Below, in pieces: positions 11,788 to 23,625 of a stretch of 64,000 nucleotides of DNA (positions are counted from its first letter, which is position 1; every line of letters begins with the position of its first letter). Under the pieces are notes generated by a model, which worked only from the letters and a program-made list of their open reading frames with translations, was not told where the DNA came from and ran no database searches. The DNA comes from Lithobates sylvaticus (Eukaryota; Chordata; Amphibia; Anura; Ranidae). A program made the translations under genes and the position numbers. The DNA lies in the NCBI GenBank assembly GCA_028564925.1, contig CM053029.1:587776668-587840667 (forward strand), given 5' to 3'.

Positions 11788-12221
11788 AGCCTCGTACACA
11801 CGATCGGATTTTCGGCAGACAATGCGTCAGACTTTTGTCTGAAGGGCGTGTGCGTGGATCTTGTCTTGCATACTAACGGCACACAATTGTCGGCCAACAA
11901 ACATGAACGTAGTGACGTACTACGTGGAATCTCAGCTCTTGAGCGCCACCATTTGGGCACCTCCTGCTAATGTCGTGTTTGGTGAGCATTGATTCCGAAC
12001 ATGCGTGTTTGGACTTTTGTGTGATGGACTTGTGTACACACGATACGAAAATCTGACAACAGACATTTGTCCGCCGAAAATTTACTAGCCTTCAATCCAA
12101 CATTTGTCAGCGGAAAGTTGGCCAACAATTGTCTGATGGAGTGTAGTAACAGTCGGATTTTAGGCAAACAGTCTGTCATCACATAATTCCCAGCCGAAAA
12201 TCTGATCGTGTGTACGAGGCT
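11788..12221. mobile_element. Harbinger-like MITE (gcctcgtacacacgatc ends)
   Basis: Inverted ends agcctcgtacacacgatcgg and gatcgtgtgtacgaggct, flanked by ctta on both sides (11784-11787 and 12222-12225), which contains a TTA target site. Internal pairs such as attttcggc / gccgaaaat make it foldable. No coding capacity. Confidence 0.75.
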
Positions 12222-12663
12222 CTTAGACTCCACGCCCTGGGGAATCTCATGCTCTAGCTTCCCAGTGTGATCCATGTTGGTGCTCCAGTGGACCTGCTTC
12301 CTGAACCACCCAGAGCTCCATCCGTAGCAGTCAGCAGTAGGGTCCACTACCTTAGCGGTGCACTCCTGACACCAACGATGTGCTGCCAGTCACATGAATA
12401 AAAAAAATAAAAAAGTTTCAAAAGAGCAATTCAAATTAGATTATAAATATCAAAACCAGTGTTTTACAACTCCCTATAAATCTTTATTAAACATCAAATG
12501 TGTTTTTTTTATTTTATTTTTTGGTTCATCAATATGGTGTAGGCGGAGTCGGAGGATGGACACTAGCTTTCATTTTGTTCAGATGCCATCTACATCCAAG
12601 ACTCTTTTTTTATACTTCACAGGTATTAGCAATTACATTTGGTATATTTAATACCGATTTATA

Positions 12664-12850
12664 TTAACCGGTTACCGACCGGCTTCTGTACTTTTACGTC
12701 GGCAGAATGGCACGGCTGGGCAAAGTAACATACCCTTATGTTACTTTGAATTTCCCGCCGTGCCCGCGTGCCTGCTGCGAGCTCCATGACCGTGCCCGCG
12801 GATCCCGCGGACTCTCGCCGTGGGCATACTTGCGATTGTGTCAGGGAAAT
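12664..12850. mobile_element. TTAA-type repeat, family A, left-end fragment
   Basis: Starts ttaaccggttaccgaccggc and has the family words cggcagaatggcacggct and caaagtaacatacc. It ends where the Tx1/L1 LINE starts. Confidence 0.7.
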
Positions 12851-12859
12851 CCCTCATTT

Positions 12860-13566
12860 GGTCCCCCACCTCTCCAGCTTCTCACCCACTTGCGTCCACC
12901 CATGCCGCCCACACCTTGTCAAATTTAGCCGGACATTGCCTGTTCTCGTAGGTGAGCTTGTACAGAGGGACTACCAACTCAACCGCCTCTTGCCAGGATT
13001 TCAGTGTGGGAGGTTCGGCTGACTTCCAGTGGATCATTATCTCCCTCCTGGCATAAAATAGCGAGAAAGTAACGCAGAGTTGGCATACCTGTCCCCCCCT
13101 CAACCTCTCCCAAGTAGCTCAGCAGGAGCACCATTGGTTCCCTTGGCACCGGAGTCCCCAGCAGTTCCCTCAATTTCCCTGCTACGTATTCCCAGTAGGT
13201 TTGGATTTTAGGGCAGGCCCATACCATATGCCAGAATGTGCCCACTTCTGTTTGGAATCTGGGGCATGAAGGGTCTAAGTTCGGGTATATGTTGGCCATT
13301 CTATGTGGGGTGTAGTACGCTCTGTGAATAAACTTCCGCTGTATAAATCTGTCCTTGTCCGCTATCATAGATGGGATAAAGGTTGATGTACAGTCCTCCC
13401 ATTCGTCTTCCCCAAGGGCTGGGATGTCCTCCCTCCATTTGTCGAATGTGTGTGTGGGTTTGGTGTCATAGGCCACCGATATAGGGTAAAGGGGGGTGTT
13501 ACGGATCCTTTTCCTCACTCCGCTGAGTGCTTCCGTCAGTAATACTGCTTCCTCCAATCTGACCAT
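12860..13566 (-). mobile_element. Tx1/L1-type LINE, C-terminal ORF2 fragment
   Basis: The minus strand encodes the region after the reverse transcriptase domain: KFIHRAYYTPHRMANIYPN, then DPSCPRF and GTFWHMVWACPKIQTYW (the His/Cys zinc-knuckle-like region typical of amphibian L1/Tx1). After a frame change near 13090-13100 it continues as RREIMIHWKSAEPPTLKSW and ends YKLTYENRQCPAKFDKVWAAW. The 5' part of the element is missing. It is on the strand opposite to the host gene. Confidence 0.85.
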
Positions 13567-14400
13567 CAGAGAGTGATATTCTCATAGCTGCATTGAATAC
13601 AAGTCTAGCCGAAAATAGCTTGTAGAATCTTGAACTATTGGACAGAATACAGCCTTTTTATACACATTTAACACAAGGGGTTAGATAATGAGGTAGGGCT
13701 GCTCATGGATACTCCCCCCTCCCCTATAGCAACAACTTAAGACAATCACATAATTAACATGTTAATTAACCCAGCACTTAAGGCAGCCTAGGTGACCAGA
13801 CAGTCCGTCTCCAGATCAGCTCTCTCCGTTAACATCTTGAGTTCATCAACAAACTAAGAATAGTCTTTACATATATCCTGGGAGATATTGTGGATAAATA
13901 TTAATTACATTTTAAGTAATCCAAGATATATTTTCTCACTCACCCTGTGCCAGGATGGCACAGGGTGACTTAGACATAATAGGTGCATGGGGAGCTGAAA
14001 CATGGGTTTCCCAACCTTTCCAAGGGATTCTGGGTTCCACGTGCCCTCCCGTCACAAGGGGTTTTCCCATTATACTGGAAATGAGCAGGCGCTCGATGGA
14101 GTCGGACTCAATGTTTAAGTTGCCAGAACCTAAATTCTGAGGTGTTGGGAAGAGAATAAGTGCGCCTCAGTTTCCCGTCTTTTATAATGTGTTTCAAGGT
14201 GGTTATTCCTCAAAAAATTTCAATAAAAAGAATTAAAAAAAAAAAAAAAAAAAAAAAGAAGGTGGTTATTCCTCGACCTGCCCAAAATGACGGGTCTGGA
14301 ATATCGTTTAAATGGGGGTCATGTGGGGTTTTCCCATAGTGGAGTATGTGGGGATTCACAATTTGGCTTGCGATAAACTGCTCTGGCCTCCCTCCATACC
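13567..14400. other. Unassigned sequence with an A-run
   Basis: No gene recognised. A short duplication (aaggtggttattcctc at 14197 and 14260) brackets an A-rich stretch at 14210-14260, as if an A-tailed retroposed piece had been inserted. Confidence 0.35.
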
Positions 14401-14779
14401 CTAAGGGTCCTTTCACACGGGGCGGATCAGTGCAGATCCGCTCCGTGGATATCCGCTTGCTCAGCGGGGATCCCCGGAGCGATCTCCGCTGAGCAGGAAG
14501 ATGACAGGTCCGTCTCTGCACTCTATGCAGGGATGGACCTGTCAGAGCGCCGCTCTCCCCTATGGGAGATCGGGTGATGACGGACCGTAGAGTCTGTCGT
14601 CATCCGATCCGCTCTGCAGACGGATGAAAAAATAGGGTTTTCCTCCGTCTGCAGAAACGGAGCATAGCGGGCACGGATGAGATCGGGTGTCAGCGGATGC
14701 TCATGTATGTCCGTTTTTCATCCGAAAACAGAAGGATGAAAAACGGACATACGGACCGTCCGTGTGAAAGAGCCCTTAG
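14401..14779. mobile_element. Harbinger-like MITE (ggtcctttcacacgg ends)
   Basis: Inverted ends ctaagggtcctttcacacgg and ccgtgtgaaagagcccttag. The bases next to the ends are TAA and TTA, compatible with 3-bp TWA target duplications of Harbinger elements. Internal GATCCGCT words are repeated in both directions. Confidence 0.75.
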
Positions 14780-14826
14780 TGTCGTTTTCATAGGTACTGT
14801 CAGGTCGTGTGGGGCCTTAAGCACCC

Positions 14827-15260
14827 TTAGGCCCCTTTCACACTGGGGCGGTTTTCAGGCGGTACAGTGCTAGAAATAGCACCTGTACACTGCCTGAAAA
14901 AAACGGCCCCATTCACTCCAGTGTGAAATCCGGCGGGCTTTCACACTGGAGCGGTGCTCTAGCAGGATGACAAAAAAAGTCCTGCTAGCATCATCTTTGG
15001 AGCGGTATAGGAGCGGTGTATTCACCGCTCCTATACGCTCCTACCCATTGATTTCAATGGGATACAGCGGCAATACCGCCGCAAAGCGCCGCTACGGCAG
15101 CGCTTTGCGGGGGATTTTAACCCTTTTTCGGCCGCTCGCGGGGGGCAAAACCGCTCCGCGAGCGGCCGAATACTGCTGCTAAAGCGACGGTAAAGCAGCG
15201 CTAAGTATAGCGCTGCTTTACCGTCGCCGCGGCTCCCGCCCCAGTGTGAAAGGGGCCTAA
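14827..15260. mobile_element. Harbinger-like MITE (ggcccctttcacactgg ends)
   Basis: Inverted ends ttaggcccctttcacactgg and ccagtgtgaaaggggcctaa. GC-rich interior with gagcggtgta / taccgctcc palindromes. Fragments at 2614-2845 and about 40810-40959. A related but different MITE sits inside both Tc1 copies at 27523 and 32331. Confidence 0.8.
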
Positions 15261-15992
15261 ATGCGGAGTTTCAAATTCAGCAAATCGTCTTCACCACGTC
15301 TAGATGCCCAAATGCATTGAGTTGCTGCCATGTGATTGGCTGATTAGCAATTTGTGTTACCAAGCAATTGAACAGATGTACCTAATAAAGTGGCCGACGA
15401 GGGTATGTGCGACTTAAAGGTCTTGTAAATTTGATCGGTTCCAATGTCTGGAGTTTAGGAGGCCTTTTTTTTAAACTTGTGCAACGGCATATGGGGTTTT
15501 ATTGCCACTGGTTATTGCTGAACATCCTTACAGCTGGAATAAAATGACATCACTATTACCAGCTCAGACTCCACATCTTCTGTTGGCAAAAGGGCAATAA
15601 TTCAATAAATTAGCAGTTTTCTGAAATAAGCGGTTTGACCTCCATGTCTGATTGTATGTTCTCCAAAAACCCCACATACTAGAGCGAGCCGTGTGCGGGG
15701 CAAGAGACGTTTATTACTAAAAATTCCCTCTAGGCGCAACGTTGCCAAAGATAATAGATTCACAGGACTCCAGGATCCTTCTTGAGAAGCGCTGTGCTCA
15801 ACCTTAGAGCTAAGAATAGAAGAAATTACAGTGAAATGAGAATCCGACCCACATAGAAATCCTTTTATACCACCTGATTGCAGGGATGCATAGCTCCCAA
15901 CTAGCCAAATCGGAAGTGAGAGGAACTAGTGTCCCCATTGGAAGATTTCCCCTATTACTTTTCCGAGGACAAACCAAAATTAGATTTTCTTT
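15261..15992. other. Unassigned intronic sequence
   Basis: No exon or clear repeat ends. Contains acctaataaagtggcc (about 15379), a word I know from a dispersed vertebrate repeat, but too short to assign. Confidence 0.3.
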
Positions 15993-17200
15993 TACCGTAT
16001 ATACTCGAGTATAAGCCGAGTTTTTCAGCACGTTTTTTTGTGCTGAAAGTGCCCCCCCTCGGCTTATACTCGAGTCAAGCACTTTTCTGCAGCAGAGAAT
16101 GACATTTTCTGAACCGGCTTTGGGGCCCCGTATCTCGGGGCCACTTGGCGCTAGGAACCCCATTTGGTGTGCAAACCCAGTGGACTTGCACTACAACATA
16201 GCCAAAGCTGGGGTTCCTAGCACTAGGTGACCCCGAGATACGGGGCCCCAAAGTTGGTTCGGAAAATGTCATTCTCTGCTGCAGAAAAGTGCTTGACATT
16301 TTCCCAACCGACTTTGGGGCCCCGTATCTTGGGGCCACTTAGTGCTAGGAACCCCTGGATATGTTGTAGTGCTGGTTCCACTGGGTTTACACACCAAATT
16401 TGGGGTTCCTAGCACTAAGTGGCCCCGAGATACGGGGCCCCAAAGCCGGTTCGGAAAATGTCATTCTCTGAATTCGAGATACATTTGGAAAATGTCAAGC
16501 ATTTTTCTGCAGCAGAGAATGACATTTTCCGAACCGACTTTGGTGCTCCTTATCTCAGGACCACTTGGCGCTAGGAACCCCATTTGGTGTGCAAACCCAG
16601 TGGAGCTAGCACTACAACATAGCCAAAGCTGGGGTTCCTAGTACCAAGTGTCCCCGAGATACGGGGCCCCAAAGCCGGTTCGGAAAATGTCATTCTCTGC
16701 TGCAGAAAAGTGCTTGACATTTTCCAAACCGACTTTGGGGGCCCATATCTTAGGGCCACTTAGTGCTAGGAACCTCTGGATATGTTGTAGTGTTGGTTCC
16801 ACTGGGTTTGCACACCAAATTTGGGGTTCCTAGCACTAAGTGATCCTGAGATACGGGGCCCCAAATTCGGTCAACTGTGTCCATCTGCAGCAATGTTATT
16901 TCAGGACCCTTTGGGTTCAGAGACCCCAAATTTTGGCTGCAGCTAGGGGGGCATCTAGGAACCCTTAACTACCAAGTTTGAAGTTCGGGGGACCTATGGC
17001 TGCAAATGGGCACAGTGAGGCTGCAAATGGGCACAGTGAGGCTGCAAATGGGCATTGTTGACCCTCTTTTCCACTTACAGTAGCTGCGCATTTCTCACCC
17101 TAGGCTTATACTCGAGTCAATACGTTTTCCCATTTTTTTATGGTAAAATTAGGTGCCTCGGCTTATATGCGGGTCGGCTTATACTCGAGTATATACGGTA
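15993..17200. mobile_element. Palindromic-ended MITE, family P (copy 2, complete)
   Basis: Ends taccgtatatactcgagtat and atactcgagtatatacggta are inverted and themselves partly palindromic. The interior is an accordion of about 110-145-base blocks (agcagagaatgacattttc, then ggggccccgtatct) that alternate in direction at least six times. The last part has direct triplets of ctgcaaatgggcacagtgag. Confidence 0.85.
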
Positions 17201-17235
17201 CATTTTTTGGGGACATTCTGTACACCAGTGGTGTA

Positions 17236-17776
17236 GAACAGGGGGGATGTCAAACTCAATTTCTTTGTGGGCCGCACCAGAATTATGGTTGCCCTTGAAG
17301 AACCGGTTGCATCTGTAAGACTAGATGTCCAGAGCAAGCCCCCCGTCCTCCCTTGCATCACAGTGCCACCCCACCTTACCATGTGCTGCTGCTAGGAAGA
17401 AGCTGTGGGTGGAGCTGGGAAGCAGTAAGTGCAGGGTCTGGAGGAGGACCAGAGGAGGGCTGGAGTAAGCGGTCAGAGTCTCCTGAATGCTGAGACTGGG
17501 AAAGTGGACACAAGGTGATGCTTTAGCTGCAGAGAGAGGAGCAGAAACTGTAGTAGGAGTCCTGTCCTTTCTGCTGCCGAATGCTGAGACAGAGGGGGGT
17601 GGGGGACAGGGGGGCAGAGACAAGCCTATCTGCAGCTGCACGGGGAAGCACAGGATCTGGAGGAGGAGTTCTGTCCTCCCAGGGTGCCGCAGCTGTAGGA
17701 GAGGTGAGAGGGCCGAAATGGCCTGGAGGCTTGGATTTGGCTCGTGGGCCTCGTGTTGGACACATGTGGTGTAGAG
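17236..17776. mobile_element. Non-autonomous hAT-like MITE
   Basis: Left part caggggggatgtcaaactca and right part ctcgtgttggacacatgtgg suit the wording of hAT elements with GTCAAACTC ends. Interior is GA-rich. A truncated copy follows family P copy 3 at 24622-24785. The target duplication is unclear. Confidence 0.55.
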
Positions 17777-17814
17777 GATGCCTCCAGGTTGCCACATTGC
17801 ATTACATTTTACAG

Positions 17815-17935
17815 AAAATAAAGTGACTATCTATGAGGAAAGATTAGAATTTATTCACTTATGACAAGAGGAGATTAAGGGGGGATATGATCACCATGTA
17901 CACATATTTAAGGGGTCCATATAGTGAACTTCAGT
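17815..17935 (+). mobile_element. CR1-type LINE, short 3' fragment
   Basis: Plus strand atgaggaaagattagaattt, then gacaagaggagattaagggg, is the complement of the CR1 3' region at 40960-41020. Confidence 0.65.
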
Positions 17936-18066
17936 CATTTTGTTCACCTTTCCATCTATTAAATCTTCTGCCCTTGTTGTTGTCTTAACTTTGGACAGTA
18001 AAACATTTTTTTTCTGCCAGTAAATGCCATATACAGCCCACTTCCTGTCTGGTCATTAGCCTAGGC

Positions 18067-18202
18067 CAGTGATGGTGAACCTTGGCACCCCAGATGTTTT
18101 GGAACTACATTTCCCATGATGCTCAGCTACACTGCAGAGTGCATGAGCATCATGGGAAATGTAGTTCCAAAACATCTGGGGTGCCATGGTCCGCCATCAC
18201 TG
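18067..18202. mobile_element. Hairpin hAT MITE with perfect target duplication
   Basis: Ends cagtgatggtgaacc and gtccgccatcactg. Almost the whole 136 bases fold on themselves (gttttggaactacatttccc with its complement). The exact 8-bp target duplication gcctaggc lies at 18059-18066 and 18203-18210. Confidence 0.93.
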
Positions 18203-18516
18203 GCCTAGGCTTATGGCATCAGGCACAGCCCTCTCTCATGAGAGTTTGCCTGGAAGGGAGGGAGGATGAGTTATAAGAGGGCCAATGAGAGCTGCAGAGC
18301 TGGAGGTGTGCCTCTGTGTAAATCCAGGAAGTTACAGGCAGCAGCTTCAGCTGCCCACGGTTAAAATGGCTGCAGCCAGACTCAGTGGAGGGGGATTTCT
18401 GCAGCATATTTGGCAAGTACAGAATCGCAATATATATAAAATAATATGCAAAGTGGAGGGAAGCTTCAGAGTGGCACAGATGTTTTTATTACAAAAAAAT
18501 GTGAGCAGGTTCCTCT

Positions 18517-19012
18517 TTAAAGGGGTGTTTCAGCAAAAAAAAAATTTTTTTTAAAAGTCAGCAGCTAAAAAAAAAAGTAGCTGCTGACTTTTAATAAGTA
18601 CACTTACCCTCCCAGGGCGCCTGCGATGTCGGTCGTGGAGGCCGAGATGTCCCTCGGCGCTCCGGTCCCAGCGCCGACATCCTCAGTAAGGGAAACACGC
18701 AGCAAAGACTACGGCTTCACTGCCCGTTTCCTACTGCGCAAGCGCGAGTCGTCGCGCGGTGCTTTGTGAATGGGGAACGCGATGTGTTGTGGGACACACA
18801 GTTCCCGTAACACACCCCGCCCCATTCACTAGAAGACGGCGCTAGGAGCAGAAGACAGAACAGCTCCGCGGAACAGGAAGAGGCAGATTAGGACGATCTG
18901 CCTAGCAACAGCCATTTCTGGTAAGTAAAAAAAAATAATTCAATTTTTTTCATTTTACATTTTTATTAACATTTTTATCAAGTTTTTTTTTCAGGGTGGC
19001 CCTCCACTTTAA
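18517..19012. mobile_element. TTAA element, family G (copy 1)
   Basis: Bounded by TTAA at 18517 and 19009. A stem-loop aaaagtcagcagct / agctgctgactttt lies near the left end. A cacttaccct word (18602) and a tctggtaagtaaaa word (18917) lie near the two ends. A second copy is at 58605-59047. The right TTAA is shared with the next element. Confidence 0.75.
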
Positions 19013-19886
19013 CCACTACAATACTGGGCACTTTCGCCCGCTTCGCCCCCTTCCTTCCCAGACCAATTTTCAGCTTTCAGCGCTCTCGCACTTTCAATGA
19101 CAATTGCGCGGTCATGCAATGCTGTACCCAAATGAAATTTTTATCATTTTGTTCGCACAAATAGAGCTTTAGTTTGGTGGTATTTATTCACGACTCCGTT
19201 TTTTTATTTTTTGCGATATAAGCGAAAAAATTGCGGAAATTTTGAAAAAAAAAAACAATATTTTCTCTTTCTTTTTTAAACGAAATCCAATAAAATCAAA
19301 TTTTGTTATAAATTTAAGCCAAAATGTATTCCGCTACATGTTTTTAGTAAAAAAAATTCCGTTAAGTGTATAATAATTGGTTTGCGTGATCACGGACATA
19401 TGTACGCAAATGATCATGTACAGATGTGTGCAGGTGATCACGGACATATGTGTGCAGATAATCATTGATTTTACTGGGACAGATGTGGGGGACATGTGTT
19501 TTTATTTGGGGACATGTGTGTTTTACGGTGTTGGTACACTGTTGTGGACACTAGACTGGTGATCAGTGAGTAAAAAAAACAGCTCATACTCACTGATCAC
19601 CAGCCGGCTGCAGCGATCCGCTCTCCTCTCCTCAGCGACGACTTCTGTGTGAGGAGAGGAGAGCAGATTGCCTAGCAACCGGCTGTTTGCTTACGTCATG
19701 TGATCAGGAGGGCCAATCACAGAGCCCTCCTGCCGATCCGAGATGCGCCGTGTCCGGGTGACACGAGCGCATCGGGATCGCGCCGCTGCGCGGGCACGCG
19801 CGTGATCCCCCTATTTCTGAAGGACGTTCGGGAACGTCCTCCCACCCCGGACGTATATATACAGTTTCCGGGTGGGAAGTAGTTAA
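19009..19886. mobile_element. TTAA-type repeat, family A-like subfamily
   Basis: Bounded by TTAA at 19009 and 19883. Shows aatgacaattgcgcggtcat and gtggtatttattcacgac, words of family A, but the right half (gtgatcacggacatatgt repeats) is its own. Ends gggtgggaagtagttaa. Confidence 0.75.
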
Positions 19887-20102
19887 ATAACAATATGGCT
19901 TGTGTAGCAATTGTATATGCTATATATCATTTTTTTTTTTTTTTTTGCTATATTTTTTTTCCATGAAAGTAGAGTTACCCTTTAACTTGCCTACCTCCTG
20001 CCCTGTCTGCCACCACTCGGGTGGGGTTTTTTGTTTTTTTTACACAGGTTTACTATATATCAATGCCAACAATCAAGTGTGTTAATTGTCTTTATTCTGC
20101 AG

Positions 20103-20243
20103 CATGGGAATGAGCCATGATGACGACCATCCATCCTGCGCAGGCCGATCACATATAATGTCCGGGGAGTGGGTAAAAGGCCGCAGTCCCAGTGACCTGT
20201 CCTGGTCAACCTGCAGTCGGGATGAGCTGGAGAACTTCCTGAA
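20103..20243 (+). CDS. ADAMTS17: ADAMTS17 exon: end of catalytic domain (third zinc His and Met-turn)
   Basis: This 141-bp internal exon lies between an acceptor (tattctgcag) and a donor (gtaagt at 20244). It starts in phase 2: its first C completes a codon begun upstream, probably Asn of the zinc motif HExxHNxGxxHD. It reads [20 protein letters not shown] and then ends in [13 protein letters not shown] supplies the third zinc-binding His and the Asp of the metzincin motif, and HIMS is the Met-turn. The wording is closest, from memory, to ADAMTS17 rather than its paralogue ADAMTS19. ADAMTS17 is a secreted metalloprotease of the extracellular matrix. The exon with the first two zinc histidines is not in the 20 kb upstream. 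The last codon is split and is completed at 25171. Confidence 0.93.
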
Positions 20244-20347
20244 GTAAGTGGCCGGTTTTATCCCAATCGGAGCAGCAAGAATAATAATAATAGTAATAAA
20301 TCTTTCCTAAATCACATAATATTAATGCAGTAATAAACCCCTAAAGA

Positions 20348-20627
20348 TTAAATGATTCGATTGCAGCTTTCCAATTCTTGGATGACTTTGGCTTTTCCCC
20401 CCCCCCCCCCTTTTATTTTCACCTGGCAATCCTGCCAATAAGTCTGTTATTTTTCAAAGTTCCTTTACCAGCTCAGCTCAAGTTTAAGCTGTCCAGCAAA
20501 AGTGGCAGTTAGAGGGTTAGGAAAAACCATTTGCCATGGACAAAGGATGCTTACTATGATCATCTTTTATTCATTTATGTTAAACCTTTATCTCAAAAGG
20601 AAAAAAATAAAAAATGTGTTGCTTTAA
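20348..20627. mobile_element. TTAA MITE, family E (copy near exon 20103-20243)
   Basis: Bounded by TTAA at 20348 and 20624. The words ccaattcttggatga, gtctgttatttttcaaag and aaaagtggcagttagag match the copies at 29055-29311 and 33856-34114. Confidence 0.7.
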
Positions 20628-21091
20628 AGTGATTGTAAAGGTTTGTTTTTAACAAAAAAATAAAAATAAATAACAAACATGTTCTACTACCTACTCTGTG
20701 CAAGGGTTTTGCACAGAGTGGCCCCGATCCCCCTCTTCTGGGGTGACCCAGGCGGTGCTTCTCCTCTTCATGGGGGGGGAGCCCACGGAGAGCCGCTTTC
20801 CCTGGGGGCACCCTTGCGGGCGAGTCCCATTGCTGCGTCCATTGACACAGGTAGCAATACTCGCCCCCCCCGGCTCCCGCTGCTATCAATCTGTCTAATG
20901 AGGACCCGAGACAGCGACTGGAGTCGCTGGACTTGTGCACATCACTGGAACAATCGGGTTCAGGTAAGTAAAAGGGGGGCTTGGGGGGGGGGGGGAAGCT
21001 GCAGCACAAAAGGATTTACACCTTAATGCATAGAATGTATTAAGGTGAAAAAACATGGGGGTTTACAACTCCAATCTGGAGTTCAGCTTAA
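20624..21091. mobile_element. TTAA MITE, family B
   Basis: Bounded by TTAA at 20624 (shared with family E) and 21088. Has caggtaagta at 20961, a G-run near 20985, and acaccttaatgcatagaatg near the right end. Related to 2987-3488. Confidence 0.7.
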
Positions 21092-21278
21092 ATTTTTTTT
21101 GGTCAAGTTCTTCTAAATCTGCTAACACTTCCCTACCCCCAATCTGACAATGCTGCTGTCTCCATTGCTCCTCTGTCCAGAGTGGAGACACCCTAAGACA
21201 GGAAGTGTGTTACTGGCGGCATAACCAGAGAGGGAGGTGGGGAGGCTTTAAATGCAATGACTGCATTCGTTTTCTTTC

Positions 21279-21657
21279 AGGGGCGGACTGACCATTTGGC
21301 CACTCGGGCACTTCCCGAGGGCCCTGGGCCACTAGGGGGCCCCATAAGGGTTGCCAGCCTCAGTAAAACCAGGGACAGTATGTAAAAATCTGTGTGTTTT
21401 TTTTTACATCTGTTTCTGAAATGTCCCTTACCGACATCCTTTTGGTCTAAAAATCCAGAGATTATAGCTGCCCCACCTCTCCAGTACCTTCTCAGCCAAT
21501 AGAAACATGTCTGTGTGTACATGTCTGTGTATACTGTTTGTACATGTCTGTGTATACTGTGGGATTGTATACTGTGTGGCCCCATAATCTCGGATTGCCT
21601 GGGGGGCCCCATAATCTCCCATTGCCCGGGGGGTCCCATGAGTTGTCAGTCCGCCCC
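21279..21657. mobile_element. hAT-like MITE (ggggcggactgac ends)
   Basis: Inverted ends caggggcggactgacc and gtcagtccgcccct. Near-terminal repeats of gggggccccataa / ccccataatctc. The centre has gtacatgtctgtgtatactg repeats. No clean 8-bp target duplication was found. Confidence 0.65.
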
Positions 21658-21660
21658 TTT

Positions 21661-22167
21661 TTAAGTGTTACTAAACCCACAACAGTAAAATCAGTCTATA
21701 TAATGCAGTAAAGCATCCTTGTTATACTCACTGTGGATCCTAAGGGTTTAATCCTCTGAATTGTGTTCATTGATCCTGCCTTCTCTGGACCTCCCCTTCA
21801 TCCACTGTCCTCAATGCTTTGCCTGATAATTCAGAGCCAGGAGACATAGCGGCACATGCTCAGTTTGGTGTGTATTGCTAGAGAGTTTATTTTTTTTCTT
21901 GGAAATGTGCATGTGATCAGCACAGGGCCAATCAGCACTGTCCAGACAAGAGGGTCAGGGGGTAGTGCAGCCTCATAGGACATTCAGAGGAGAATGGAAA
22001 AACTCCTCCTACAAGCTTTAACCAAACACTGATGAAAGTCACAGACTGCTGATGAGAAAAGGTATTTAGCGGTTTATATTTAGTAAAATAATTGCATTTC
22101 CATGTTCTGTGTACTGCGAGAGACCAGATATAGTGAATGCAGGGTCCTAGGTTTAGTAACACTTTAA
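21661..22167. mobile_element. TTAA MITE, family F
   Basis: Ends ttaagtgttactaaaccc and ggtttagtaacactttaa are inverted, with TTAA at 21661 and 22164. The right TTAA is shared with the next element. Confidence 0.85.
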
Positions 22168-23162
22168 CCGCTTCCCAACCCCCGCCTGTACATATACGTC
22201 GGCAAAATGGCACGGCTAGGCAAAAGCACGTATATATACGTCCCCTTTAATTGCCTAGCCGTGGGGTCGCGCGCGCGCCGCCGGTGGCGCGCTCGCGACC
22301 CGGTCGGGAGCTCCGTGGCCGCGGGACCAGCGGACCCGATTGCCGTTAGTGTCCCGCGATTGGGTCACAGAGCTGAAGAACGGGGAGAGGTTTGTGTAAA
22401 CAAACCTCTCCCCGTGCTTCCTACTCTGCCTGTCACTGATCGGCTGTTCCTTGTCATCGGTAAAGCCGATCAGTGACGTCAGACGTACAGCCACGCCCCC
22501 CTACTGTAAAAATAAAACAACACGTCACACTTAGCCCCTCCCCGCCCCCTAGTGGTTAACTCCTTCACTGCCAGTGTCATTTACATAGGAATCAGTGCAT
22601 TTAAATAGCACTGATTGCTGTATAAATGACAATGGTCCCAAAAAGGTGTCAAAAATGTCCGATGTGTCCGCCATAATGTCGCAGTCACAATAAAAATCAC
22701 TGATCGACGCCATTACTAGTAAAAAAAAAAAAAATATTAATAAAAATGCTATAAAACTATCCCCTATTTTGTAAACGCTATAACTTTTGCGCAAACAAAT
22801 CAATAATCGCTAATTGCGATTTTTTTTTTTTTTTTTACCAAAAATATGTAGAAGAATACGTATCGGCCTAAACTGAGGAAAAAAAATTTTTTTTTATAGA
22901 TTTTTTGGGGATATTTATTATAGCAATATATATATAGCTCTATTTTTGTTTATAGCGCAAAAAATAAAAACCGCAGGGGCGATCAAATACCACCAAAAGA
23001 AAGCTCTATTTGTGGGAAAAAAAGGACGCCAATTTTGTTTGGGAGCCACGTCGCACGACCGCGCAATTGTCAGTTAAAGCGACGCAGTGCCGAATCGCAA
23101 AAAGGGGCCTGATCCTTTAGCTGCAAATTGGTCCGGGGCTGAAGTGGTTAGGGATTGGTTAA
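22164..23162. mobile_element. TTAA-type repeat, family A, near complete
   Basis: Starts ttaaccgcttcccaaccccc and ends ggggctgaagtggtta with TTAA nearby at 23159. Contains the family landmarks cggcaaaatggcacggct, a hairpin cggggagaggtttgtgtaaa with its complement, gcgacattatggcgg (complement) and cgtatcggcctaaactgagg. This is the fullest copy, about 1 kb. Confidence 0.85.
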
Positions 23163-23625
23163 GCTGTAGAGATGCACCTACATTTCGGCAGCCAAAAATT
23201 TTATTTTTGGCATTTTGCAGATAGAGAAAAAGGTGCCAGTAATGGTGCCGCAAACACACTGATTGTGATTTTACCACAATTTTTCTGTGCTTATGGTGTG
23301 CTTTTCATAGGTCATGTGACTCAAAAACGACATCAGAAACGTAACACAGGTGCGTTATTGATGCGTTCTTGTTGCATTTTCAATATAATTCACCGGGGAA
23401 ATGTGTTTTTGGTGCAGCTTTTTTACCTGACCGAAAATGCAGTAAGCAAGATTTTCAACACCACGACAGAAGGACCAGTGTGAAGACATGCATAGAATTT
23501 TAAGGGATGAATTTTTCTTGAGCTTTTCTTGCACTAAAGGGGCCGATAATGGCTGACAATTTTTGGTTTTCGGCCAAGTGCTTCTTGACTTTTTGGTTTC
23601 AGCACCAACATTTTCATTTGTAAAG
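23163..23625. mobile_element. Probable hAT-derived repeat, interrupted by family P
   Basis: Starts tagagatgcacctacatttcgg and has ttttggttttcggcc at its right, words of a hAT family with cggccgaaaa cores. The expected right end is cut by the insertion at 23626. Confidence 0.4.

Noticed and set aside
11400-12390. Possible second LTR around the MITE at 11788
   Set aside because: Composition is suggestive, but I could not find ends or a target duplication.
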